A stretch of DNA of 64,000 nucleotides, taken from NCBI GenBank assembly GCA_950097015.1, contig CATNEN010000038.1, forward strand, positions 16,052,001-16,116,000. The letters are read 5' to 3'. Below are positions 33,201-45,900 of this stretch, piece after piece (position 1 is the stretch's first letter; each line of letters starts with the position of its first letter). A model generated the notes under the pieces. It did not search any database and was not told the DNA's origin. It was given only the letters and a program-made list of their open reading frames with translations. The position numbers and the translations under genes were made by a program. The stretch comes from Macrostomum hystrix. Lineage: Eukaryota; Platyhelminthes; Macrostomidae.

Positions 33201-36200
33201 CAGTGAATGACTGTGAGAGTGACCAGTGAATGACTGCGAGAGTGACCAGTGAATGACTGCGAGAGTGACCAGTGAATGACTGCGAGAGTGACCAGAGAAT
33301 GAGTGGGAGAGTGACCAGTGAATGACTGCGAGAGTGACCAGTGAATTACTGAGAGAGTGACCAGTGAATGAGTGGGAGAGTGACCAGAGAATGAGTGGGA
33401 GAGTGACCAGTGAATGACTGCGAGAGTGACCAGAGAATGAGTGGGAGAGTGACCAGTGAATGACTGCGAGAGTGACCAGTGAATTACTGAGAGAGTGACC
33501 AGTGAATGAGTGGGAGAGTGACCAGAGAATGAGTGGGAGAGTGACCAGAGAATGAGTGGGAGAGTGACCAGTGAATGACTGCGAGAGTGACCAGTGAATT
33601 ACTGAGAGAGTGACCAGTGAATGACTGCGAGAGTGACCAGTGAATGACTGCGAGAGTGACCAGTGAATGACTGCGAGAGTGACCAGTGAATGACTGCGAG
33701 AGTGACCAGAGAATGACTGTGAGAGTGACCAGTGAATGACTGCGAGAGTGACCAGTGAATGACTGCGAGAGTGACCAGAGAATGAGTGGGAGAGTGACCA
33801 GTGAATGACTGCGAGAGTGACCAGTGAATTACTGAGAGAGTGACCAGTGAATGACTGCGAGAGTGACCAGAGAATGAGTGGGAGAGTGACCAGTGAATGA
33901 CTGCGAGAGTGACCAGTGAATTACTGAGAGAGTGACCAGTGAATGACTGCGAGAGTGACCAGTGAATTACTGCGAGAGTGACCAGTGAATGACTGCGAGA
34001 GTGACCAGTGAATGACTGAGAGCTCACCGGTATGCTTGTGCCTGCAGCTAAAACTACGAGCGACATCACGAAGGTGTCGATGCCGAGGAGACAGCCCATG
34101 CGGGCCACAATGGTCACCATGGCGAAGCTGAGGGCGGCAATCCACAGTACCGACACCAGGAAGCTCAGCATGAAGTACTTCCTGCGTTGTCGGTCAGTTA
34201 AATTTTACAATTCTGAGCATGAGTACAGTTGTTGTTCACCAGCTAATGCCGGTAACCAAGGTCCCTGAGCACGATTCTACGGCCAGACCACATTCATTTG
34301 GGCTTAGGGGCTTGTCGTGTAATTTGTGCCCTGAAGGGCCAACCTCCAAGGCACAGTGAGAGTGTACACTGCCTGACAATGAGAAAGTCAGGGCTGATGT
34401 ACACACCTGTGTGATTTTGTGTCTGCTTACAGTATCTGTGTGCGTGTGTGCTCAGGAGTCAGCGGAATGGGCAGAATTGCCTTCTCGCTGGCTGCGGATC
34501 TAGTGCCACCAAATGATTTGCCATCGCCCGCAGCCCTCCTGCAGTTATTATGATCAACCGCTGGCCTACATGCTCTCTCTAAATGAGCACAATACCATGT
34601 CTCTACTCGAAGCCCATTCCATGTCTTCGAGCGCAGCTCACTTCAAATCCTCCCTGGAGCATTCCGGAATCGTCCAGCTGAATAGGCAGAGAAACGGAAA
34701 CGCCACAACGAACAGAATCCACTTCAGCGCCATCAGTGCCAGCTCGGCCGTGGTTGGTGACTCCGACGGCTTCTTAGGCGGAGCTCCGCGGATGTCCGGG
34801 CAGACTGTCGGCAGGCAGCGGCAGCGCATCCTGGCTTCCACCTCTTCCTCCGCCTCCTCCTCCGCATCCTCCACCTCCGCCGCCTCCTCCGGGTCGTCGA
34901 ACTTCTCGTCGGCGAAATCCTCGGCCTTGGCGATGGCAGGGTCACCGGCTGGGTGCTCAACCGTCGCAGGGTGGCATCCATCGAAGCCGTCTGGCGGCTG
35001 CTCCACAATGACCTCGGCTGGCGGATCGCGGAATTCAACCCCTCCGCCTCCGCCTCCGCCACCGGGTCCAGCGCGTGATTTCTTTCTTTTAGAGGCCGGA
35101 GCCGCGACCACCTTTACCGTCATTGGCGTCGACTCGTTATTATCGTCCTCTTCTGGAAGAATTTCCTGAAACATTTTTGGAGTCGCGAGATTTTTTAACC
35201 GAGTGTTGTTTTCTCTGGGAAGTACACAATGCAATGACCAGCATTGCAAACCAAACTCATCAGCTGAATGGGATGAAGTTGTTGGGTGAGTTGACTTTGG
35301 GATGAGTACTGTTTCAGTCCCTGTTTAGAAATCAAAGTAAATCGAAAACTTTTTGTTCTTACATTGCTTAGTATAGAAGTAGTTAAGGGCTTCATTATTA
35401 AAAAAATAAAAAATAATAATAATTGCAGGAGGGCTGCGGGCAGTGGCACATCATTTGGTGACACTTGACCAGCAGACAACGAGGAGGCAATTCTGCCCAT
35501 TTCGCTGACTCCTGAGCACACGCGCACACAGATACTGTACGCTGGCACACGCTCACGCAGCTGTGTACATCTGCCCTGACTTTCTCATCGTCAGGCAGTG
35601 TACATTTCACTGTGCCTTGGAGGTTGGCCCTCAAGGGCTTAAATTGCAAGCCCTTACAAGCCCCCAAGCCATCTCTCCGCGGCTGCGTCCCAAATGAATG
35701 TGGCCTCGCCGCGGAATCGAGCTTAGGGACGTTGGTGCGAGAGGCAAACGCTTTTGACCGCTCTACTAATCATCCCCTCAGGGCTACCTCAACAGAAGCT
35801 AAAGCAGCAGCAGCAGCAGCAGCGGGGACCGCCCCATCGCGTTGACCAGCTGCGTGGCCAAGACCGCCGAGCGGATGATCCAACGGCGCCTCAGCTGCTG
35901 GCTTGAGCGCAACGGCATCCTCGCCCCGGAACAGGCGGGTTTCCGGATCGGGCGGAGCACCGAAGAAATCTTAGCTCACGTCTGCCAATCCGTGTTCGAC
36001 GGACTGGAGGCCAGCCCGGCGCTCCGTTCGGCCCTTGTCCTGCTCGACTTTCGCCGTGCTTACAACCGCGTATGGCTCCGTGCCCTCTGCATTAAACTCC
36101 GCAACGCCGGTGTGCCGCCGCGCTTCACGCTCTGGATCTACCGATTCCTCCGCGACCGCCGTGCCACTGTCCACTGGGGCGCCAGTCGCAGCCGCGAGCG

Positions 36201-39200
36201 CTGCTTTGAGGAAGGCCTCCCACAAGGCAGCGTCATCGCCCCGCTGTTGTGGCTTATCTATATTAACGATCTCCCCACTGCCGTCTCTCTGGCCAGCCCC
36301 AGCTGCAATATCAACCTGTACGCTGACGACAGTAGTCTCCTGGCTACCCAGCGCAAGCTTACCGACTGCAGCATCATCCTCCAGCCAGCGATCGACGCAG
36401 TCGTCAGGTGGTGCAAAAGGTGGAAGGTCCTGCTCAGCCTCGAGAAGTGTGAATACTCCACCTTCACCCTCTGCCCTTCGGAGACCAACGGCAAAGTCCG
36501 CCTTCCGCTCACCATCGATGGCAACGACCTTGCCTTTAACCCGCACCCGCGCCTCCTGGGTGTGACCCTCGACGGCCAGTTGACCTTCAGCAAGCACGGC
36601 ACAGAGATCCGGCAGCGAATGGCCCAGCGCCGCCGAGCACTAGCGGCCATCGCGCACCGCAGCAACGGGGCCGACGCCCGAACTCTGAGGACGATTTACA
36701 CCGCCACCATCCGCGCCTGCGCTGACTACGGCAGCGCCATCTGGCTCACCGGCGCCTCTCCCAGTACACGGCAGAGCGTGGAGCGCCAGCAAAACATCTG
36801 CGCCCGCCTCATCACTGGCTGCTGCAGCACTACGCCTAACAGCTCGTCCCTGCGACTAGCCAACCTGCCACCGATCGGCACTGTGGCCATCGAGCGCGCC
36901 GCTAACCTCTTCGAGCGCATCGCGAGACTCCCTGCGAACTGCCCATCATTCCAAACGGCCCATCGCGAAACCCGTCCACGCCTTAAGTGTCGCAGTTTCG
37001 AGGAGCCGCCCGAGGACCCCGTCGCTGACACCGAACCGGCCGCAGCCCGCCTCCTGGACCTCGATCGCACCCGCCGTTTCCGCGGCTGCTGGCGCCGTGC
37101 AGCCAGCGAATTGCCCATCTCCAGCACTATTCGCCAGCTCCCTCGGGAGATGCCCTCGTGGCCGCCCCCTTGGAACTTCAAACGCGAGGGCGACGTCAGC
37201 TTCGATTTCAGCGCCCGGACAGTCAGCCGCACTGCACCGGCGGAAGCCCGCGCTGAGGCGGCCGCCGCCAGCATCGCTAGAGCCAGGCAAGCGGAAGCCA
37301 CGGCCTGGACGGACGGCTCCGCAAGTGGCGGGTGCCGAAACGGCGGAGGTGCCGCCGTCATTCATTTCAACAACTCCATCACCTGCGTTCACAAACCGGC
37401 GGGGTCCATCTGCAGCAGCTTCCAGGCGGAGCTCGTTGCCATTCACGCCGCCCTGGCTTTCTGTCACAATGAAGCGGCCCCCGGGCCCAAAAGCATCGCC
37501 GTCCTGAGCGACAGCCTTAGCGCGCTGTCTGCCCTCGAACAAGGACCGCTCAGCCAGTCGACCACGGTGGGGGAAGCTTGCTGGAGCATCATCACCGCCA
37601 GCGAAGCTTCTTTCGCCTTCATCTGGGTCCCCGGCCACGCCGGCATCGACGGCAACGACGCTGCGGACGCGGCAGCCGCCGAAGCCGCAGCCCAGGACCA
37701 AGCCAACTCTGCAATCAGCCTGTCGGCAGCCCGTGCTGCAATTCGCCGCGGACGTCAGGAACTTGACTATCAGATCCTTGGGCCACCGCTCCGCCCCACT
37801 GACCCTGGTCGATCGAGACTCGAGTTCGTTACGATCAACCAACTCCGAGCCGGGGTCAGCACCATCTGTGGCGTAACGCGACAACGACTTGGCCTGCAGG
37901 ACGACGACATCTGCCGAGACTGCGGCGCCACAGACACCACGGACCACGTCCTGCATCACTGCCCTAGGGGCGACGCGGCCCGTCACCGCATCTTCGGCAC
38001 TGGCGACCCCCTGACCGGCCCCGCCGGGAAGATTATTGCCTACCTCCGCGACATGGGGCGTTGGCCCCCGCCAATATTAGCGCCGATGCGCTACCGGCGA
38101 GCTGAGTAAACGAAGAAGAAGAAGAAGAAGCAGCGGGGACAAAAGAGAACCGTTCACGCCGGGTCCCTGAACACCTGGAGCAAGCTCCAGGGGACAAAGT
38201 GCTCTACCACCCAGACAAGCCTCCGCAACAACCACCGGACACTTTCATTACCATCACCTGCAGAGGGGATGAACTACACCTCGTGCTGCGCCTCCGCGGT
38301 GGCGAGGCGCCCCAAGCCAGCCGCAGTCGCGCATGGTTATGCTGCGACTGCGCCACTTCCTGGAGTCTAATAAGCTACTCTGTAACAGCCAGGCAGGTTT
38401 CCGCCAAAGACGCTCCACGGAAGAGCAGATCGGCCGAGTCTGCCAGGACATCTTGGACGCCCTGGAGCACTACCCAGCCCACCGAGCGATCCTGTGCCTG
38501 CTGGATTTTATGTGCGCCTACGACAAGATGTGGCGCAAAGCCCTGCTCGCCAAACTCGCCCGCTTGGGCGTCCCAAACTGCACCATCCGGTGGATCCGCA
38601 GTTTCCTGACCGACCGGCGAGCCCAGGTCCGCTGGGGGCGCTGCGTAAGCAAAGAACGCATATTCCGCGAGGGCCTCCCACAAGGCAGCGTGATTGCCCC
38701 GCTCCTGTGGATCGCCTTTGTCAACGATCTCCAGGAGTGCATCACGCGGGCAGCCCCACTTTGCGCATTGAGTCTTTTCGCCGACGACTCGGCTCTGCTG
38801 GCCACCGCCCGCAGCCTCGACGACTGCGCTCGCCTCCTCCAGCCAGCCCTGGACGCCACGGCAGACCTGGAAGGTCGTGCTGGGCACCAGCAAATGCGTC
38901 TATGGCACTTTCAGCCTGGATTCACGCGAGACCAGGGGGAAAAAGCGAGTAAACCTCAGTATCAACGGCGCGCCCCTCGCCTTCGAAGACGCCCCCACCT
39001 TTCTGGGCGTCAAGCTCGACGACCAGCTCACCTTCGGCCGACACGCAGCCGCCGTCAAGAGCCGAATGGCCAGCCGGCACCGAGCCACCGCACAACCGGG
39101 GCAGACATCCAAACCCTACGCACCGCGTACGTCAGCACAATCCGCCCGGTCGCTGAGTACGGATTGGCAGTCTGGGCTGCAGGCGCTGCGCCGTCCACAT

Positions 39201-39774
39201 GCCTCGCCATCGAGCGCCAGCAGCTGGCCTGTGCCCGGGCCATCACGGGCTGTATTCTCCCATCAAACTCTAGAGCAGTCCTCAAACTGGCTGACCTTAC
39301 GCCGTTCAGCCACCTGGTCACCGAAAGGGCCGCCTGCCTGCGCGAGCGGGTCTTACGCCTCCCCGCCGACGCGCCAGCCTTTGCCGCGCCACCCAGCCCC
39401 GACTCAAAAGCCGCTGCCATGAGGCCTACCTTCGCAACCAAGCTGAGCGCGGCGCGGACATCACCGCCTCTACGTCGGGGGCCCTCGTCGATTCGCGCGA
39501 CCTCACGCGCCCATTCCGAGGCTGCTGGCGCCGCGCAGCCACCGAGCCCGACGTCTGCCAGGTCCTGGACGGCCTCCCTCGCATCGATACGCAGCTGGGT
39601 TGCGCACCCTGGGACGCCCAGATTGACCACGTTACCTTCGACCTGGACATCGCCAGAGCAGCCACCAGGTCCGACGGACCGGAGGCCCGGGCGAAGGCAG
39701 CGCGACGGGCCCTTGCAGGCCGCCCACCGATATCGAGGCCTGGACCGACGGATCGGAAAGAAAGAAGAAAGAAG

Positions 39775-39873
<99 letters not shown>

Positions 39874-39876
39874 GCA

Positions 39877-39923
<47 letters not shown>

Positions 39924-42900
39924 TTTATAGTGCTTGAATGAACAAATAAATTTTCTGTGGCCTATGCTAATAAAAAAATGCCAATTAAGCAAGCTATAGC
40001 AAGACTCAGCTCATTAGCCTATTGAAGGCCCAGCTGTTTGTCTGACTTTAGCGACCTCTAAGACAGCATCGATGAGCATGAGAGTTCGGAGTGAGGATGC
40101 GTGACTGACAGAATTTCAGCTTTTGAGAAGTCCCGAAATTGACCTACATGATAGTGCGTCCAGATCTTCTCTCGCTTTCTAATCAGATTATAATGCAAGT
40201 AGATTACGATATTTCTTCAGCCGAAATTCTAATTGACTTCTTACAAAGCTAAAACTGAAGAAAGTTTGAATCGATACGTTAATCTCAAGCTACAGGAAAT
40301 GTTTCAAAACAAATCTAAATAAAAGAACTGAAAATAAGAGAAAAGTGTTATCAAAAAATTATTTTGTAGACAAAATGTTCAGAATTAAACCATATAGTTC
40401 TTCCTTTTCTATTTTTTTCTTTCTCATGCACGCTTTCCATGTACGGCTCGTACTTCCTTAAAAAACTGTTGCTTTTGTGTTTTTATGGTTGTCACTTCCT
40501 CACTGGCTCACCCAACGCACTGGAGCCCCCTTCCTCCGTGGAGCCCCCTTCCTCACTGGAGCCCCTTCCTCACTGGAGCCCCTTCCTCACTGGAGCCCCT
40601 TCCTCACTGGAGCCCCTTCCTCACTGGAGCCCCCTTCCTCACTGGAGCCCCATTACCCTTTTGAGCCCCCTGCCTCACTGGAGCCCCCTTCCTCCGTGGA
40701 GCCCCCTTCCTCACTGGAGCCCCCTTCCTCACTGGAGCCCCATTACCCTTTTGAGCCCCCTGCCTCACTGGAGCCCCCTTCCTCCGTGGAGCCCCCTTCC
40801 TCACTGGAGCCCCCTTCCTCACTGGAGCCCCATTACCCTTTTGAGCCCCCTGCCTCACTGGAGCCCCCTTCCTCCGTGGAGCCCCCTTCCTCCGTGGAGC
40901 CCCCTTCCTCCGTGGAGCCCCCTTCCTCACCGGAGCCCCCTGCCTCACTGGAGCCCCCTTTCTTACTGGATCCCCCTTCCTCACTGGAGCCCCATTACCC
41001 TTTTGAGCCCCTTGCGAACACTGGTGCCTCTTCAGCGACACATAATATTTCAATAGCAAACCCGATGGAAAAATAATATTTTAGTGAATAATTAAAATGA
41101 GACAAAGACGACCAGCTTTAGCAGCTTTAATCACAACAAAGCGAGGCATCTGTGCAAATGAAGTGCAAATGCCTTTTCAGCAACATTTTGACGTCAGGAT
41201 CTTTTGCTTGACGTCATCAACAATGTTTACCTTTCCGTGAATTACCAGACCATTTATTGGCTCAAAATGCGGCTCGGGTGGCTGGAAGCATTTTATGTCA
41301 CTGGAAAGTTCTGTCCTAAGTAGAAATCCTGATTCATTTAAAATTCACTTTCAAATAGCAAAAAATAAGATTTTGTTCGATTTTCTCTTTCTAAAGAGAC
41401 TATAAGCATTTGCAAGTCCTAAGACGGACTTCTAAACTGGTTTAGTCCGGATTTTGACAGCGGCCTCATAAAAAAGCGGCATTTTTATAATGCAAAAATA
41501 TTCTAATCCGATTTCCAGTTCTGGCACAGCTCACCATCAGATGAAAGCTGTTTGATGTACGCGGCTGTGGCGGCTGCTGCTGCATCGCAATGGCCTGACC
41601 TCCGACCAGTTTACTGCCGGCAATGTGTAGAACTACGGAGTTGCGACGATCGTGCCTGAACACCTTCATGTCCTCGCTGCGTCCGCTGGCATTCGAGAAG
41701 GTCGACGGCTGCGCGGTTTTTCAATGGGTGTGTTTTATCTCACGCGCACAATTCATAAACAGATGGTTAGGAATTAAACGGTCCATTGATTACACCTGGC
41801 CCAACCGACAGCACAGCAGCAGCTATTGCGCGGCGCATCTGAAGGCTGCGTACGGCTGTTCAGTCCATGGACTGGGGACGCGACACCCACCCTCAATTAC
41901 CCCAGCTGATGCTGGTACCCCATTTAACAGCTGGGTTAACTGAAGCAGTGTATAGTTAAGCGTCTTGCATAAGGCCACTAATTGTTCCTGTGGAGTCGGG
42001 AATCGAACCCGCGACCTTCAAGCAGTGAGTCCAACGGCCTGGACTCAAGACTACATCCCTTTACACTTACAATTAATAATAATTGCAGGAGGGCTCGGGG
42101 CAATGTCACATCATTTGGTGACACTAGACCTGCAGGAGGCAATTCTTCCCATTTCGCTGACTCCTGAGCACACACGCACACAGATACTGTACGCAGACAC
42201 GCACACACAGGTGTAGTACGTCAGCCCCGACTTTCTCATCGTCAGGCAGTGTACACTCTCACTATTGCTTGCAGGTTGGCCCCTCGAGGACGAAACAAGC
42301 CCCAAGCCCCCACTCACCCACCTCATACTCACACTCATACTCAGTGAATGCTCATACGAGACTTCTGAGCACTACCCAACTCACCCGTCTGGCGGCTCCG
42401 CCATTCGATTGGTCCTCGGCAGCCACGCCATCTGACTCGGCTTTCGTGCTGCAACGATCCGGTCATTGTGCAGGGGTTTGAAGGAGGGGGTGTTGAAATC
42501 TGCGGCTTAGTCTGTGATTTTTTAAGGAAAAAATGCTGCACTTCCTGATCAAAAGCTTCTTCTTTCTGAGCCTTATCTCCGTCGCCCTCCCGGCTCACTG
42601 ATTCCATCTCCCTGGCCTGTCTATCTCCCTGGGTTTCTAATTATTATACGGCTTAGCTTTCCGTCGGCCTCGGCTGCTTCTGTTCGTTCATAATTCTCAG
42701 CTCATGTCAATCCCGTTCCCGGTGTCAGCGCCAGAAATCTGGCCCTTGTCAACTCAATCTCTCATTCTTACTTCTCTTGTTTCCCTCTGCCTTTCTTCGC
42801 CTTTATGGCATTGCAGAGTGTCTTACATGTTTGCCTCTCGATTCCGCGGCGAGACCACATTCATGTTGGGCGGTGAGAAGGCCCGGGGGCTTGTCGCGCA

Positions 42901-45900
42901 ATTTACGCCCTTGAGGGCCAACCTCCAAGGCGCAGTGAAATTGTACACTGCCTGACGAAGTCAAGGCTGATGTACACACCTGTGTGAGCGTGTACTCAGG
43001 AGTCAGCGGAATGAGCAGAATTGCCTCCTCGCTGGTTGCGGGTCTAGTGTCACCAGTTAATTTCTCTCCTCCCTCTTTCTCACCCAATCACAGCATCATC
43101 TCTATATTATCAATATTCTTCACTCTCACCAGGTCCTCCGCATCCAGTCACCGAGCATCGCCAATCCGTCCATCAGTCTGGCGTTGAACACCATTACCAG
43201 GATGTACAGCGCGTACAGCAGCAACAACACCGCAGCCTCCCACAATTGCACCACGCTATCATAGACAGTGTAGATGAAGAACAGAATGGAAATCAGGTAG
43301 AAAAACGAGTCCCTGGCTAGTGGGCGCCAGTCAAGTCGGAGCACTTTGCCAGCGAATGCGGCTGTCAGCGAGATGATCACCAGTAGGTTGAACACGGCCG
43401 AGCTGAGGATACGGAAAGTCTAGCTGATCGTTAGTCAATTGATTTGATTACCTAAAATCTGCTGATAAGGCTGTGCGTGTTCGAATAGCGAATAGCTAGT
43501 CATTGAATTGTTCTGCATTGCAATGACACTCTCGATAATGCTAGGCCTGGTTTTCCAACTGGCACTAGAAGTTCGTCCTGGTTTGATACTCTGCCCATTT
43601 CGCCCCGTGCAATTCCGACCCCTCCCTATTCCAAGCGCACCCGGCGATGGTGCCAATTCCGGCGTCGGAGTCGAACGACACGGCGGCGATCGAGCTGAAC
43701 AACTCCGGCGCCGAAGATCCGGCTGCCATGAAGGTTGCTCCGGCGACGTCCTCGGACAGGTGCAACTTCTCCGAGATCGCCTCCAGCGAAGGAACGAAAA
43801 AGTCGTCGCAGACTATGGCCAATGCTGCAAAATTGGGATTTTAATGGGATGCAGAATTTTACTAGAAACCGTATTTTCAGGAATTTTGCTTAGTAACGAT
43901 AGCTATAAGGAAGGAAATGTTAATTTTAGAAGTTTAACAGTCCTGGATATGCACTAATAAGACAATACTTTTTAAAATGTACTTTTATTTTGATTTACTC
44001 TAAAATGCACTGAATAACGATTCGTTTTTTTTAAATTTACTTTGAAAATAGTGTAACTTTCTGAAAATGTGCATCCATGTACTTTAAAAGGTATGGGCTT
44101 TACATAAAATGTACTTTTAGGAGAATGTAAAACTTAGCGAATGTACTTTTCAGAGTTTTTACTTCTAAAAGAATGTACTTTTCTTGAAATGTACTTTAGG
44201 TACATGTGGTTTTTAGATTTTTGTTGTACTCATGCTTTCCTGAAATTTTATTAAGAAAATAAATATTGTGAGTAATGACAGAATTTGCTCTGCCGAAAAA
44301 ACTGGTAATTGGGCGTAAATTTTCCGATTCAACTCTAACAAAAAATTACTATTAAAAACACTCATATATGCTCGTACGCGACTTTCACTATAAATGTTTT
44401 ACTCGCGTCTGCGACGAAACTTAAAATTGTAAAAAATATTATGCTTTTTATAAATTCACATATTTTTTGTTTTAATCTTTCGCTTCCGGATTCCTAGCGG
44501 ATGGGAATGTCAGGGAGGATCAGATGGTATAGAAATCCTGAGGGCCTCTGCTCTGCGTCTGACGCGTTGCTTGTGGGATGTCATTAACAGCTGCTGCTGT
44601 GGGTGAAATATGTCCAAATGTCCCACTAGAGTGCGAGTTATTCATTTCTCAATTTTTTATCGAATCATTTTAAATCACTGCACGGCCTTCAATCTCTATG
44701 CTCGACTATCGCGCGGAAAGTGAGATGGTTTGTTATTTGAATTTTTAAGAAAATTCGCGTTAGAGACGCGTTAAAGACGTTATAAATATATGTATATTCT
44801 ATATATTTATATTATATATATTATAAAGTGCAACGTTAACTAAAGCCTCGGTTAGAATAATTAACGGAATGAATCATGCCGCTATGACTGACTGACTGAC
44901 TGACTGACTGACTGACTGACAATAATTTTGAAGTTATATTTTTCTTTGATTTGTATACAAGGCTGAATAGAAAAATGATCCAGCGTTCAGGTTCTTCCGG
45001 TGTATCAAGAAGAAAATACACAGTTAGGCTATATCAATGTTTATCTCTATTTCATCTGCAATGCCTTAATTGGTTGGAAATATATACTAGTTTTTATTAC
45101 CAAATCGAATTTGGGCCTAAGGGAGGGAAATCTATCTGTGTTTATGGCTTGATAAAAGGTCAGAATGATAGAACAGAGAATGAGAGAGACAGGAAGAGAA
45201 TGCGAGAGACATGGAAGAGAATGAGAGAGAGACAGGAAGAGAATGAGAGAGAGACAGGAAGAGAATGAGAGAGACAGGAAGAGAATGAGAGAGACGGGAA
45301 GAGAATGAGAGAGACAGGACGAGAATGAGAGAGACAGGACGAGAATGAGAGAGACAGGACGAGAACGAGAGAGAGACAGGAAGAGAATGAGAGAGAGACA
45401 GGAAGAGAATGAGAGAGACAGGAAGGAAATAAGAGAGACAGGAAGGAAATAAGAGAGAGACAGGAAGAGAATGAGAGAGACAGGACGAGAATGAGAGAGA
45501 CAGGAAGAGAATGAGAGAGACAGGAAGAGAATGAGAGAGACAGGAAGAGAATGAGAGAGACAGGAAGAGAATGAGAGAGACAGTGAGTGAATGAGAGAGA
45601 CAGGAAGAGAATGAGAGAGACAGGAAGAGAATGAGAGAGACATGAAGAGAATGAGTGAGAGACATGAAGAGAATGAGTGAGAGACAGGAAGAGAATGAGT
45701 GAGAGACAGGAAGAGAATGAGAGAGACAGGAAGAGAATGAGAGAGACAGGAAGAGAATGAGAGAGACATGAAGAGAATGAGTGAGAGACAGGAAGAGAAT
45801 GAGAGAGACAAGGAAGAGAATGAGAGAGACAGGAAGAGAATGAGAGAGAGACAGGAAGAGAATGAGAGAGACGGGTGGGAATGAGAGAGAGAGATGGATA

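Noticed and set aside
16590-34020. CRISPR-like array
   Set aside because: Units are contiguous with no unique spacers, and the DNA is clearly animal.
33599-34171. NCKX exon 8 frame extending 138 codons into [12 protein letters not shown] repeats
   Set aside because: The frame runs past a consensus donor into the array; NCKX similarity stops exactly at the donor and resumes at exon 9.
34513-35169. 218-codon plus frame rich in serine
   Set aside because: Antisense of NCKX exon 7 combined with a SINE.
35971-37986. Minus-strand frames of 208-346 codons across LINE copy 1
   Set aside because: GC-rich shadow frames of the RT/RNase H coding strand.
39426-39992. Polyalanine/polyglutamine frames across the CAG run
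   Set aside because: A microsatellite beside a LINE fragment, no gene context.
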